Positions 45,982 to 54,960 of a DNA stretch of 64,000 nucleotides are shown here, piece after piece. Positions within the stretch are counted from its first letter, which is position 1. The number at the start of each line of letters is the position of its first letter. This stretch comes from Lysinibacillus capsici (GTDB taxonomy: Bacteria; Bacillota; Bacilli; Bacillales_A; Planococcaceae). The DNA lies in NCBI RefSeq assembly GCF_003367505.1, contig NZ_PXXX01000018.1, positions 1 through 64,000 of the forward strand. The letters run 5' to 3'. The notes beneath the pieces are model-generated. The model ran no database searches. It saw only the letters and a program-made list of their open reading frames with translations, and was not told the DNA's origin. The translations under genes were made by a program, and so were the position numbers.

Positions 45982-46641
45982 TTAATTATTTAATTCATAA
46001 TGTTTGCCTTTTACTAAGTAAAATAGATGTTCAGCAATATTTGTAGCATGGTCAGCAGAACGCTCTAAATAGCGGCATATAAATGTTAGGTGCGTAATCT
46101 GTGAAATATGGGAGGGGTTTTCTACCCCAGCACGGAGTAAAAGGGTGATCGTTGCCCCGTATAAATCGTCCACGTAATCATCTAACTCTGCAATCTCTTT
46201 AGCGCGTACCGTATCTTCCTCAGTAAAGGCCTTCATGATGCTCTCTAGCATTTCTACTGTTTTATTGCACATGGTTTGGAGATTTGTTATTGGAAATATC
46301 ATCGGCTCCTTACCAATTCGAATTGCTTCTTTAGCTATATTAACCGCATAGTCCCCTACTCTTTCCATATCTGAAGCTGCCTTTACGAGAACCATGAGAC
46401 GGCGTAAATCTGTTGCTACTGGTTGTTGCTTGGCAATCATTAGGATCACATGGTCATTAATTTCTTCTTCAAGGCGATTAATGATTAAATCGTCCTCCAA
46501 AATTTTCAAAGACTTTTCTAAATCCTGCTCTACCAATGCTTCAAAAGCTGTTTTTAATGCAAGGATACTGCTATTAGCAATTGCAAGAAATTGTCCCTGT
46601 ACCTCTTTTAACTCTTGTTCAAAACGTTCACGTACGATCAT
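45982..46641 (-). CDS. phoU: Phosphate signalling/transport accessory protein PhoU
   Basis: A 219-residue helical protein made of two PhoU three-helix repeats. The metal-binding motifs are EEINDHVILM / ASDMERVGDYAVNIA near 90-105 and YLERSADHATNIAEH near 190-205. It restrains Pst uptake and Pho signalling. ATG after AGGAGGAGC. Last gene of pstSCAB-phoU, 13 bp after pstB. Confidence 0.94.
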   Translation of the reverse strand: MIVRERFEQELKEVQGQFLAIANSSILALKTAFEALVEQDLEKSLKILEDDLIINRLEEEINDHVILMIAKQQPVATDLRRLMVLVKAASDMERVGDYAVNIAKEAIRIGKEPMIFPITNLQTMCNKTVEMLESIMKAFTEEDTVRAKEIAELDDYVDDLYGATITLLLRAGVENPSHISQITHLTFICRYLERSADHATNIAEHLFYLVKGKHYELNN

Positions 46642-46654
46642 TCATTGCTCCTCC

Positions 46655-47488
46655 TTAGCCGAAACGTCCCGAAATATAGTCTTCTGTACGTTGATCTGCT
46701 GGTGTTTGGAAAATAACATCCGTTTTATCGTATTCGACAACCTCTCCACTTAGGAAGAATGCTGTACGATCAGAAATACGTGCCGCTTGCTGCATATTAT
46801 GTGTCACGATGACAATGGAATAATCCTTTTTCAGTTCTTGAACCAGCTCTTCCACTTTCAACGTAGAAATCGGGTCCAAGGCAGATGTTGGCTCATCCAT
46901 TAAGATGACATCAGGCTCAATCGCTAAGCAACGTGCAATACAAATACGTTGTTGCTGACCACCTGATAATCCGTAAGCATTTTGATTCAAACGGTCTTTT
47001 ACCTCGTCCCAAATGGCTGCCCCTCTTAATGATTTCTCCACAATTTCATCGAGAATTTTTTTATTTTTAATGCCATGAATTCTTGGTCCATAGGCAATGT
47101 TATCATAAATGGATTTTGGAAACGGGTTTGGCTTTTGGAATACCATACCTACACGTGTTCTTAATTCCTCTACCGTATAGTTTTTATCTAAAATATTTCG
47201 CTCACGATATAAAATTTCTCCTGATGTACGTACGATTGGTACAAGTTCAACCATGCGGTTTAATGTTTTTAGATACGTAGATTTCCCACAGCCAGATGGT
47301 CCAATAATAGCCGTTACTTCATTTTCATAGATGCTTAAATTAACATCTTTTAAACCATGATGATCACCATACCATAAGTTTAAATTGCGTGTATCATAGA
47401 CAATATTTTTCGCCACATCTGCTATAGGCTTAGTCGTTGCCTGATTCCGTTTGACAATTGTTTTTTCCTCTTTAAAATCTAATACCAT
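46655..47488 (-). CDS. pstB: Phosphate ABC transporter ATPase
   Basis: A 277-residue ATPase: Walker [10 protein letters not shown] near 60, signature LSGGQQQR near 170, Walker [13 protein letters not shown] near 190, His switch THN near 222. The N-terminal extension of about 30 residues is longer than in E. coli but normal in Firmicutes. ATG after GAGGTGACC. Confidence 0.96.
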   Translation of the reverse strand: MVLDFKEEKTIVKRNQATTKPIADVAKNIVYDTRNLNLWYGDHHGLKDVNLSIYENEVTAIIGPSGCGKSTYLKTLNRMVELVPIVRTSGEILYRERNILDKNYTVEELRTRVGMVFQKPNPFPKSIYDNIAYGPRIHGIKNKKILDEIVEKSLRGAAIWDEVKDRLNQNAYGLSGGQQQRICIARCLAIEPDVILMDEPTSALDPISTLKVEELVQELKKDYSIVIVTHNMQQAARISDRTAFFLSGEVVEYDKTDVIFQTPADQRTEDYISGRFG

Positions 47489-47500
47489 AAGGTCACCTCA

Positions 47501-48379
47501 TTAATAACGTTTTTGGAATTTATTTCGGATATAGATGGCAATCGAATTCATTAATAGCAGCACTGTCATAAGCACTAAAATACCTGCGGCTGCTACGTAC
47601 TGAAAGGCTTCTTGTGGTCGTTTTGCCCAATCATATATTTGCATTGGTAATGCTGTAAATTGACTCAGTAAACCATTCGGTAAAAACTGGAGGATAACTG
47701 GAATTCCAATTACAACTAGTGGAGCTGTTTCTCCAATGGCACGAGACAAGGCTAAAATACTTCCTGTTAAAATACCTGGAATGGCAGCTGGCAATACAAC
47801 ACGCAAAATCGTTTGCCATTTCGTTGCACCCATGCCATATGAAGCTTCACGTTGTTCGTTTGGCACTGCACGAATAGCCTCTTGAGCCGCTACAATGATA
47901 ACAGGTAAAATTAACAAACTCATTGTAAAGCCAGCAGCTAAAATACTTTTTCCTAGACCCATCATACGTACAAAAATAGTTAATCCAAGTAATCCAAAAA
48001 CAATGGAAGGAACACCTGCTAGATTCGATATATTCATGCGAATAAAGTCATTGATTTTATTTTTCTTGGCATACTCCTCTAAATAAATCGCAGTACCAAC
48101 TCCTAAAATAATGGATACTGGTGCTACAACTGCCATTAACCAAAGCGAACCGATTAAAGCAGCTTTGATACCTGCCTTATCCGCAAATCGTGATGCAAAA
48201 TTCGTCAAGAAATCGATATTTAAGTAATCAATCCCCTGTGTCACAATGCGGTACAGTAAAATAGCTAAAGCAACAAGTGCAAACGTAGTAGCTAAGAAAA
48301 AGAGAGTTTTCCAGACTTTATTTGCTGTAATACGCTTTGTCATTCGTTTCATGACGACTGTGTCATCCATATAGCGCAT
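47501..48379 (-). CDS. pstA: Phosphate ABC transporter permease PstA
   Basis: A 292-residue permease with six helices and the EAA-type loop EQREASYGMGATKWQTILRVVLP near 190. I start at ATG 48379 (MRYMDDTVV), 9 nt after GGGAGG and just past the pstC stop; the frame extends 42 nt into pstC. Confidence 0.93.
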   Translation of the reverse strand: MRYMDDTVVMKRMTKRITANKVWKTLFFLATTFALVALAILLYRIVTQGIDYLNIDFLTNFASRFADKAGIKAALIGSLWLMAVVAPVSIILGVGTAIYLEEYAKKNKINDFIRMNISNLAGVPSIVFGLLGLTIFVRMMGLGKSILAAGFTMSLLILPVIIVAAQEAIRAVPNEQREASYGMGATKWQTILRVVLPAAIPGILTGSILALSRAIGETAPLVVIGIPVILQFLPNGLLSQFTALPMQIYDWAKRPQEAFQYVAAAGILVLMTVLLLMNSIAIYIRNKFQKRY

Positions 48380-48380
48380 G

Positions 48381-49328
48381 CTAGTAAACCTCCCTGAAGC
48401 GTTTCGAAATATAGTGAGCAAGTAAATTCATTACTAGAGTAAAGATAAATAGTGTAAATCCTACTGAATAAATTGAGTAATAAATGGTTGTACCATAACC
48501 CGCATCACCAGTTGAAACCTGTACAATGTATGCAGTCATTGTTTGAATAGAGTCTGTCACATTGAGGTCAAATTTCGGTGTTGAACCACCTGCAAGCGAT
48601 ACAATCATTGTTTCCCCAATTGCCCGGGAAATAGCTAACACAACAGAAGCGACAATCCCTGAAAGCGCAGCTGGTAATACTACTTTGATTGCTACTTCAA
48701 ATTTCGTCGCACCTAGAGCTAAGGCTCCTTCACGCATACTATTTGGTACAGATGACATAGCATCTTCTGAAAGAGATGTAATCATTGGTAAAATCATAAT
48801 CCCTACAACAATACCAGGACTTAATGCATTAAATAGTTTGAGTCCAGGTACAATTTCTTGTAAAACTGGTGTGACAAATGTTAAAGCGAAGAAGCCATAA
48901 ACAATTGTTGGCACACCTGCTAATACCTCTAAAATAGGTTTCACTGTACGTCGTGTTTTCTCACTTGCATATTCACTTAAATAGATAGCTGAAGCAATTC
49001 CAAATGGTACAGCTACTACAACTGCAATAAGTGTCACTTTTAATGTACCAGCGATTAATGGCAGTATCCCAAATAACGGTTCGTTACCTGAAAACGGTAA
49101 CCATTTAGTACCGAAAAGGAAATCCGTAATCGACACACGTTTAAAGAATTCAAACGTTTCAAAAATAAGGGTGAAAACAATGCCAAATGTTGTTAATATC
49201 GAAATAATAGCTGCAGAAAATAATAGAGCTGGCATGGCTTTTTCCACTATTTTCTTTGTTTTTTGGTTGCGCGAATTTACAATTAATTGCTGCACAGATG
49301 ATGTCTTATCTTCCTTTTGAGAAACCAT
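48381..49328 (-). CDS. pstC: Phosphate ABC transporter permease PstC
   Basis: A 315-residue permease with six helices; the EAA loop is SMREGALALGATKFEVAIKVVLP near 195-217. FGTKWLPF and GVPTIVYGF are PstC-typical. ATG after GAAAGGAGC. Separated from pstS by a strong hairpin. Confidence 0.94.
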   Translation of the reverse strand: MVSQKEDKTSSVQQLIVNSRNQKTKKIVEKAMPALLFSAAIISILTTFGIVFTLIFETFEFFKRVSITDFLFGTKWLPFSGNEPLFGILPLIAGTLKVTLIAVVVAVPFGIASAIYLSEYASEKTRRTVKPILEVLAGVPTIVYGFFALTFVTPVLQEIVPGLKLFNALSPGIVVGIMILPMITSLSEDAMSSVPNSMREGALALGATKFEVAIKVVLPAALSGIVASVVLAISRAIGETMIVSLAGGSTPKFDLNVTDSIQTMTAYIVQVSTGDAGYGTTIYYSIYSVGFTLFIFTLVMNLLAHYISKRFREVY

Positions 49329-49350
49329 TGGGAGCTCCTTTCAAATAAGT

Positions 49351-49379
49351 GAGGGAAAGAGCATACATCTCTTCCCCTC
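49351..49379 (-). terminator. Intercistronic hairpin between pstS and pstC
   Basis: 11-bp stem GAGGG(A/G)AAGAG / CTCTT(C/T)CCCTC with a 7-nt loop in the 64-bp gap, lacking a strong T-run. In B. subtilis and E. coli pst operons such structures raise pstS mRNA over the permease genes by partial termination or protection from decay. Confidence 0.7.
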
Positions 49380-49392
49380 TATGCATGTCTTC

Positions 49393-50367
49393 TTATTTTA
49401 AGCCTTCTAAAGTTTTTAAGCCTTCAGTATATTTTTCTTCAGGTAAACGAACATAGCCCACTGCTTCAGCCATATCGCCTGCGTTTTCAAGTGTAAATTT
49501 AATGAAGTCGTATGCTGCTTCATTGTCCTTCATTGCACTATTTTTTACGTATGTGAATAATGGACGTGAAAGTGGTGTATATTCGCCACCTTCAATTGTT
49601 TCATTTGTTGGCTCTACGCCATTTACTTTGACAATGTTTAATTTATCTTTATTTTCAAGGTAGTAAGCATAACCGAAGAAGCCAATCGCATTTTTATCAC
49701 CAGCTACACCTTGCACTAGCATATTATCATCCTCTGATAATGTTGCTGAGCTTACTAGATCTGCTCCATCTAAAATCACTTCATCAAAGTAGTCGTATGT
49801 GCCTGAATCAGTACCTGGTGAATAGTAAACGATTTTTTCATCTGGCCATGATGGATCAATATCAGACCATTTTTTCTCTGTCCCATCTTCAATCCAAATT
49901 TTTTGTAGTTGTTCTACCGTTAAGTCCTTCGCCCAATCATTTTCTGGGTTCACGACTACTGATAAACCGTCATATGCTAAAGCTAGCTCTGTAAAATCAA
50001 TGCCCGCTTCTTCTAATTTCGCTTTCTCTTCATCTTTTATATTACGAGATGCATTTGAAAAGTCTGTTTCACCTGCGATGAATTTTTCAAAACCACCACC
50101 AGTACCAGAAACCCCCACTGATACTTTGACATCTGGTTGTGTACCTGCATACTCTTCAACAACTGCCTCAATGATTGGTGCTACTGTTGATGAGCCATCT
50201 CCAGCTACAGACCCTTGTAGCTTTTCATCAGCAGCTTCTTGTCCTGAGCTTGCTGGTGCGTTCGTTTCTGTATTGTTTCCGTTTTGTGCAGAATCGCTAC
50301 CACATGCACCTAGCATTAATGCAGAACCCATTACCGCTGTCATCGTTAAGTACTTCCACTTTTTCAT
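49393..50367 (-). CDS. pstS: Phosphate-binding lipoprotein PstS
   Basis: A 324-residue solute-binding protein. The lipobox LMLGACG is near residue 22, so it is lipid-anchored outside the membrane. Phosphate-contact blocks are GDGSSTVAP near 57, GVSGTGGGFEKF near 84 and SPGTDSGTYDYF near 173. ATG 50367 follows GGAGG by 9 nt; an ATG 18 bases earlier is less likely. First gene of the operon, behind Pho-box repeats. Confidence 0.95.
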   Translation of the reverse strand: MKKWKYLTMTAVMGSALMLGACGSDSAQNGNNTETNAPASSGQEAADEKLQGSVAGDGSSTVAPIIEAVVEEYAGTQPDVKVSVGVSGTGGGFEKFIAGETDFSNASRNIKDEEKAKLEEAGIDFTELALAYDGLSVVVNPENDWAKDLTVEQLQKIWIEDGTEKKWSDIDPSWPDEKIVYYSPGTDSGTYDYFDEVILDGADLVSSATLSEDDNMLVQGVAGDKNAIGFFGYAYYLENKDKLNIVKVNGVEPTNETIEGGEYTPLSRPLFTYVKNSAMKDNEAAYDFIKFTLENAGDMAEAVGYVRLPEEKYTEGLKTLEGLK

Positions 50368-50456
50368 CTCATTTGCCTCCGTCATGAACTGTTTTATAGT
50401 TATTTGTCTTACAATCTTTACTATAATGACTGAATGTTGAAGTCGTATAAACGGTT

Positions 50457-50503
50457 CGTAAAAGAGATGTAAAGGAATGTAATGCTTTGTAAACGTTTGT
50501 AAA
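50457..50503 (-). promoter_or_regulatory. Pho-box direct repeats upstream of pstS
   Basis: On the minus strand TTTACA, TTTACA, ATTACA and TTTACA recur exactly every 10 bp (50503 down to 50468), with a fifth weaker TTTACG at 50457-50462. These fit the PhoP half-site TT(A/T/C)ACA of Firmicutes, normally spaced 10-11 bp. They lie 90-135 bp before pstS, indicating induction by PhoP under phosphate limitation. Confidence 0.85.
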
Positions 50504-50526
50504 GATGAATTTACAATAGGGGAAAC

Positions 50527-50554
50527 TTGCTTCCTATAGGAAAGGTGTTATAAT
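50527..50554 (+). promoter_or_regulatory. Sigma-A promoter of a small gene
   Basis: TTGCTT (50527-50532), 16-bp spacer, TATAAT (50549-50554), pointing at the small gene. Predicted transcript start near 50561. Confidence 0.6.
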
Positions 50555-50598
50555 AAGCAATTGTGTCAGGAAATATTTATTTTAATGATAAGGAGAGT

Positions 50599-50802
50599 TT
50601 GACCTTTGTCATGAAACATGCAAAAGTACAAAATGTCGATTATTTTAAAACATATTTATCATTAGTAATGGAACATCGGGACTACACACTTCAAGAGGCG
50701 ATTGATTTTATGCTTGCTTCTTATTTCTATAACAATATAGAACTTTATGGGGTAAAACCAAGAGAGCAATTTGAATTAGCCATTCAGCAATTATCCGCAT
50801 AA
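50599..50802 (+). CDS. Small protein of unknown function
   Basis: A 68-residue (from TTG 50599) or 64-residue (from ATG 50611) soluble helical protein with the core MKHAKVQNVDYFKTYLSLVM and the tail REQFELAIQQLSA. The frame opens at a GTG at 50563, but that lies at the predicted transcript start and has no ribosome site. AAGGAG is 3 nt before the TTG and 15 nt before the ATG, so the start is undecided. It is divergent from pstS and ends in a strong terminator. Family not recognised. Confidence 0.65.
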   Translation: MTFVMKHAKVQNVDYFKTYLSLVMEHRDYTLQEAIDFMLASYFYNNIELYGVKPREQFELAIQQLSA

Positions 50803-50817
50803 AGGCACTAAATATCT

Positions 50818-50850
50818 GAAAGGGGCGTTTTGCTATGCAAACGCCCCTTT
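50818..50850 (+). terminator. Terminator of the small gene
   Basis: Stem AAAGGGGCGTTT / AAACGCCCCTTT with 8-nt loop. Confidence 0.9.
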
Positions 50851-50873
50851 CACTACTTAGTTAAGTTTAAATT

Positions 50874-50987
50874 TCACAACATATTCAGTTCATCAGCAAT
50901 TTTGACAAGTACCTCTGAATTGCGCACAATGTCAACAATCGCTATAGTGGACTTTTGAAAATGAATAGAAATCACCCAGCTAGTATT
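50874..50987 (-). pseudogene. Short coding-like remnant
   Basis: In the 300-bp gap before pbpA, the minus strand reads WVISIHFQKSTIAIVDIVR then NSEVLVKIADELNML and a stop at 50874, bounded upstream by TGA at 50988. A GTG (50975) is present but without a ribosome site. Composition is protein-like; probably the 3' end of a lost gene. Family not recognised. Confidence 0.3.
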
Positions 50988-51085
50988 TCAATACCTTATT
51001 ATTGCCAAAACAAGCTATACATTCCTATACATTCCATATTTACTTAAGGATTAGCTTAACATCATTCAAAATTCATAAAAAAGTA

Positions 51086-51129
51086 AAAATAAAACGGATT
51101 TGGAAAATAATTTTTCCAAATCCGTTTTG
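51086..51129 (-). terminator. Terminator of pbpA
   Basis: Stem AAAACGGATTTGGA / (T)CCAAATCCGTTTT followed by ATTTTT on the minus strand. Confidence 0.9.
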
Positions 51130-51152
51130 TATTAGCGCATATCCAATACCCT

Positions 51153-53357
51153 TTATTCCTGCTCATTCTCTCCAATTTTTTCTTCCGTAATCGCTGGTAA
51201 AATTGGCTGTTTTACATTGCTATCAGTTACTTTTTCAGCTTGATATTTTGCTTTTAATTCAAAATACTTATCTAAAGAACGTCTAGCAATGACATTATTT
51301 TGATAGTAGTGTGGCGCTAAATTTGTATTAACCCATGGGATCACAACTGCATAGGCAATTTCAGGATTTTCATATGGGGCAAAGCCAACATGCGTTAAAT
51401 TAATCGTATTTGTGCCGTAGTGCTCACGTAACGGACCATAATACACTACCTCTGCTGTCCCTGTTTTCCCTGCAGCTGTATATGGAGTATCGGCAAATTG
51501 TGCTCGTGCTGTACCATGTGAACCAGTATATACACGACGTAGCCCTTGCTTTACATAATCGATCTCTTCTTTAGGATTATCTATTTGATTCAAAATAGTT
51601 GGACCTACTTCTGTTACTAACTGCCCTAATTGCTTCCCATCCTGTGATGGGTCTCGAACCTCTTTCACAACATGTGGCTGAATACGATAGCCACCATTGG
51701 CAACTGTTGAAATATATTGTGCAAGTTGAAGTGGTGTATACGTATCATACTGACCAATCGCCAAGTCAAGTGTTTTACCACCCATTGTTGGACCTGATGG
51801 ACCACGCACTCCGCTAAATTCATTTGGTAAATCAATGCCTGTTTTCACACCTAAACCAAATTGCGCATAATTATTACGCATTTTTGAGAACGTATCGTCC
51901 TTTAAGCGTAATGGCATACCATAACTATAAGGGGTTCCATTAAGCAGCATCGCAATTTTAAACATATAGGAGTTGGAAGAACGTTCTAATGCTAACAAGT
52001 CATTCATCGGGATATATCCAGCCCTGTTAAAAATAGACGTTTTCGGGTCCGTGCCAGCTAATATAATCGGCTCGTCTCCCATTGAAGTACCCATCGAAAT
52101 AACATCCTGATTGTAGCCAGTGAGGACTGTTGCTGCTTTAACAGATGAACCTGCCTCATAGGCTGTTGTAAACGATCCATATGCATAGTCAATGACTTCA
52201 TTTTGCCCTGTCTCGGGATTTTTTTCTATTTTCTTACCTACCATCGATAAAATGTCGCCTGTATTTGGATCCATCATAATAAGGAAGGCACGGTCTAATA
52301 AATAGGAGCCTGGAAGTGCCTTTAAGTTAAGCAGTTCTTCTTCTACAATCTTATCCGTTTCAGCCTGCAGCTCACTATCCAATGAAAGGATTAAGTCTTT
52401 ACCTGGCTCCCCTTCATAGGTTGTGACTGTATCGACTACTTGACCTTTTTTATTGGTAATATTTTTGACGACTGTTTTTTGACCTTGTAGTAATTCTTCA
52501 TATTGTGCTTCAATGTAACTTTCTCCCACACGGTCATTACGTGAGTAGTCACGTGCTAAATAGTAATTGAGCTTCTCTTTTGGTATCCCTTTTGTTGGGA
52601 CCGTTGTACGCCCAAGAATAGATAAAGATGATAATTTGACACGTTTCCAGTCTGTTGTTGTATTAACACCTGGTAGTTCAGTTAAACGCTCAGATACACG
52701 AGCAAATTCATCAGCTGATACATTTTCACTTTTAATAATTTGAGGAGATAGATTATAGCCAGATACCATCTCACGATAAATCGCTAATACCTCTAAATCT
52801 GCCTCTGTTAATTGTAAAAGTTCTTCGTTTGTGATACGTTCCCGTACCAGTTTATCAATCTCTGCATTAATTTGACTTGTTGTAATATTTTCTTGTGCAT
52901 TAATTTTTGTTTTTTCTGCCTCTGTGACTTTTTCATAGGCAGCATCGTGATTTTGTAATATCCAAAAATCCTGTTTATCACGCAATGTGACACGCTTTGT
53001 TGGCTGTTCAATTAACTGTGCCAGCTTTTTCGCGATATCAAGCATCTCCTCTGTTGTGGTCGTTTGCATTTTCGTATACGTAATGGCATTTTCCGGGTGA
53101 TTATCCACTAAAATACGACCGTAACGATCATACATGCGTCCCCTTGGTACACTTGTGTTGACAGGAACTTCTTCTGTACGCTCTAAAATACGTACATAAT
53201 CTTCCCCTTTGACGATTTGCATATAGCCAAGTCTAAAAATTAACATTGAAAATACGATAAATATTGCAAAGAAAAGGATATTCATACGAAATGTTAAGTT
53301 AGAATGATGTTTTGCTTTAACACTCGCCGCGCGATTTTTTCCAGGTGCTTTGCGCAT
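51153..53357 (-). CDS. pbpA: Class B penicillin-binding protein (PbpA/PBP2-like transpeptidase)
   Basis: A 734-residue peptidoglycan DD-transpeptidase. One membrane helix (about 25-45), a dimerisation domain starting VPRGRMYDRYGRILVDN, then the transpeptidase domain with SxxK in EAGSSVKA near 405, SSN in ERSSNSYMF near 463 and KTG in AAGKTGTAE near 605. ATG 53357 follows AGGAGGGG; the ATG 18 bases earlier overlaps that site. In B. subtilis pbpA lies between pst and sodA, as here, and supports rod shape and spore outgrowth. Confidence 0.93.
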   Translation of the reverse strand: MRKAPGKNRAASVKAKHHSNLTFRMNILFFAIFIVFSMLIFRLGYMQIVKGEDYVRILERTEEVPVNTSVPRGRMYDRYGRILVDNHPENAITYTKMQTTTTEEMLDIAKKLAQLIEQPTKRVTLRDKQDFWILQNHDAAYEKVTEAEKTKINAQENITTSQINAEIDKLVRERITNEELLQLTEADLEVLAIYREMVSGYNLSPQIIKSENVSADEFARVSERLTELPGVNTTTDWKRVKLSSLSILGRTTVPTKGIPKEKLNYYLARDYSRNDRVGESYIEAQYEELLQGQKTVVKNITNKKGQVVDTVTTYEGEPGKDLILSLDSELQAETDKIVEEELLNLKALPGSYLLDRAFLIMMDPNTGDILSMVGKKIEKNPETGQNEVIDYAYGSFTTAYEAGSSVKAATVLTGYNQDVISMGTSMGDEPIILAGTDPKTSIFNRAGYIPMNDLLALERSSNSYMFKIAMLLNGTPYSYGMPLRLKDDTFSKMRNNYAQFGLGVKTGIDLPNEFSGVRGPSGPTMGGKTLDLAIGQYDTYTPLQLAQYISTVANGGYRIQPHVVKEVRDPSQDGKQLGQLVTEVGPTILNQIDNPKEEIDYVKQGLRRVYTGSHGTARAQFADTPYTAAGKTGTAEVVYYGPLREHYGTNTINLTHVGFAPYENPEIAYAVVIPWVNTNLAPHYYQNNVIARRSLDKYFELKAKYQAEKVTDSNVKQPILPAITEEKIGENEQE

Positions 53358-53581
53358 ATGTATTCCCCTCCTCATCTTCTGATCATTTCAATACACGATA
53401 CCTAGTATACCATTCGAAGGTATGACAGAAAAGCACGCACTTTCGATTTCTTATGTAAAACATCATTTATTTGACGGTACTTTATGGAGAAAGGTTGCCC
53501 TATTTCACGCTCTCCTTATATTTCGTCTTCATTATCCTGATATTTTCAGATTCTATCCCTTAATTTGCTGTTTTATCCAAC

Positions 53582-53625
53582 AAAAAAAGGCTATGCCTCC
53601 GTGATTGCTCACTTTAGGCACAGCC
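53582..53625 (-). terminator. Terminator of sodA
   Basis: Stem GGCTATGCCT / AGGCACAGCC with T-run on the minus strand. The 180 bp from here to pbpA hold its promoter only. Confidence 0.75.
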
Positions 53626-53637
53626 AATTATTCGTTA

Positions 53638-54243
53638 TTATTTTGCAGCTTGGAATTTAGCTTCTACTACATCCCAGTTTACTACGTTCCAGAAAGCACC
53701 GATGTAATCTGGACGACGGTTTTGGTAGTTTAGGTAGTATGCATGTTCCCATACATCTAAGCCTAAAACTGGAGTTTTCCCTTCCATTACTGGAGAGTCT
53801 TGGTTTGGAGTAGACGTAACAGCAACTGAGTCACCATCAACGATTAACCAAGCCCAACCTGAACCAAAGCGAGTTGTAGCAGCTTTAGCAAATTCTTCTT
53901 TGAAAGCGTCGAAAGAACCGAATTTAGCATCGATTGCTTTTGCTACTTCACCAACTGGTGTATTTGAACCGCCTGGAGCGATTACTTCCCAGAATAATGT
54001 ATGGTTAGCATGTCCGCCACCGTTGTTGCGTACAGCAGTTTGTTTGTCAGCTGGAAGAGCATCTAGGTTTGCGATTAAGTCGTTAATGTCTTTTTCTGCA
54101 AATTCAGTACCTTCTACTGCTGCGTTTAAGTTTGTTACATAAGTATTGTGGTGTTTAGAATGGTGAATTTCCATTGTTTTTGCATCGATATGTGGTTCTA
54201 ATGCGTCATAAGCGTAAGTTAATTGTGGTAATTCGTAAGCCAT
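53638..54243 (-). CDS. sodA: Superoxide dismutase (Mn type)
   Basis: A 201-residue Fe/Mn SOD. Metal ligands are His27 (MEIHHSKHH), His near 82 ([13 protein letters not shown]), and the DVWEHAYY Asp and His near 163-167. The GGGHANH and WAWLIVD context favours manganese. ATG after GGGAGGAAC. Monocistronic, with its own terminator. Confidence 0.96.
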   Translation of the reverse strand: MAYELPQLTYAYDALEPHIDAKTMEIHHSKHHNTYVTNLNAAVEGTEFAEKDINDLIANLDALPADKQTAVRNNGGGHANHTLFWEVIAPGGSNTPVGEVAKAIDAKFGSFDAFKEEFAKAATTRFGSGWAWLIVDGDSVAVTSTPNQDSPVMEGKTPVLGLDVWEHAYYLNYQNRRPDYIGAFWNVVNWDVVEAKFQAAK

Positions 54244-54418
54244 TGTTAAGTTCCTCCCTAAAATAAGAAATAATTAGTACATCCTTAGATTATCAAAATT
54301 GGTCAAACCATTCAACGAAAAATACTTCAATTTGTAGATTTCAGCCTTTTGACCGAAATACCGATATGTTTACTATCTTACCCTTTTCTCTCACACACTA
54401 AACCTTAAAAGAAAGGCA

Positions 54419-54898
54419 TTAAATGGCGATAAAAAATACAATAATCATAACAATTTGAATAACAGCCTTGACAACAGTAGATGTCAAAAAGCCAATTAAA
54501 GAACCTACACCACTTTTCACTGCCTCACTAAATGTACGTTTCTCAACGATTAGTTCCGCAATCACAGCCCCTAAAAATGGTCCAATTAAAATCCCTGCCA
54601 CAGGGATCACAAATGGACCAATTAATAACCCAATGGTGCTCCCCCACATACCAGCATTGGAACCACCAAACTTTTTGATGCCAAACGCATTTGCCACAGT
54701 ATCTGCCCCAAATAACAACACGACAAATAGTATTTCAATGACCCAAAACCACCAGCTTAGCTCTGCGAATGAGAAAAATAAGCCATAGAGCAAAAACCCA
54801 CCGACTAAAAACAGTACTCCGGGAATAATAGGATATACTAAACCAATAAATGAAATAATAAAGCAGGCAATCACTAAGATCCAGCCAACAACTTCCAT
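54419..54898 (-). CDS. DUF456 membrane protein (YqgC-like)
   Basis: A 159-residue protein with four to five helices and the family motifs PIIPGVLFLVGG near 25-35, GADTVANAFGIKKFGGS near 65-80 and GPFLGAVIAEL near 110. Function unknown. ATG after AGGAGAG. The order pbpA-sodA-yqgC matches B. subtilis. Confidence 0.88.
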   Translation of the reverse strand: MEVVGWILVIACFIISFIGLVYPIIPGVLFLVGGFLLYGLFFSFAELSWWFWVIEILFVVLLFGADTVANAFGIKKFGGSNAGMWGSTIGLLIGPFVIPVAGILIGPFLGAVIAELIVEKRTFSEAVKSGVGSLIGFLTSTVVKAVIQIVMIIVFFIAI

Positions 54899-54960
54899 AA
54901 AGATTCTCTCCTTTTAACGTGCATTGCCTTTCATACGAAATAACAAAGTGAAAAGTTTCA

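Noticed and set aside
50000-50440. 146-codon plus-strand frame opposite pstS
   Set aside because: Shadow of the PstS reading frame and of its Pho-box leader.
53422-53604. 60-codon plus-strand frame between pbpA and sodA
   Set aside because: It overlaps the sodA terminator, has weak translation signals and no protein-like features.
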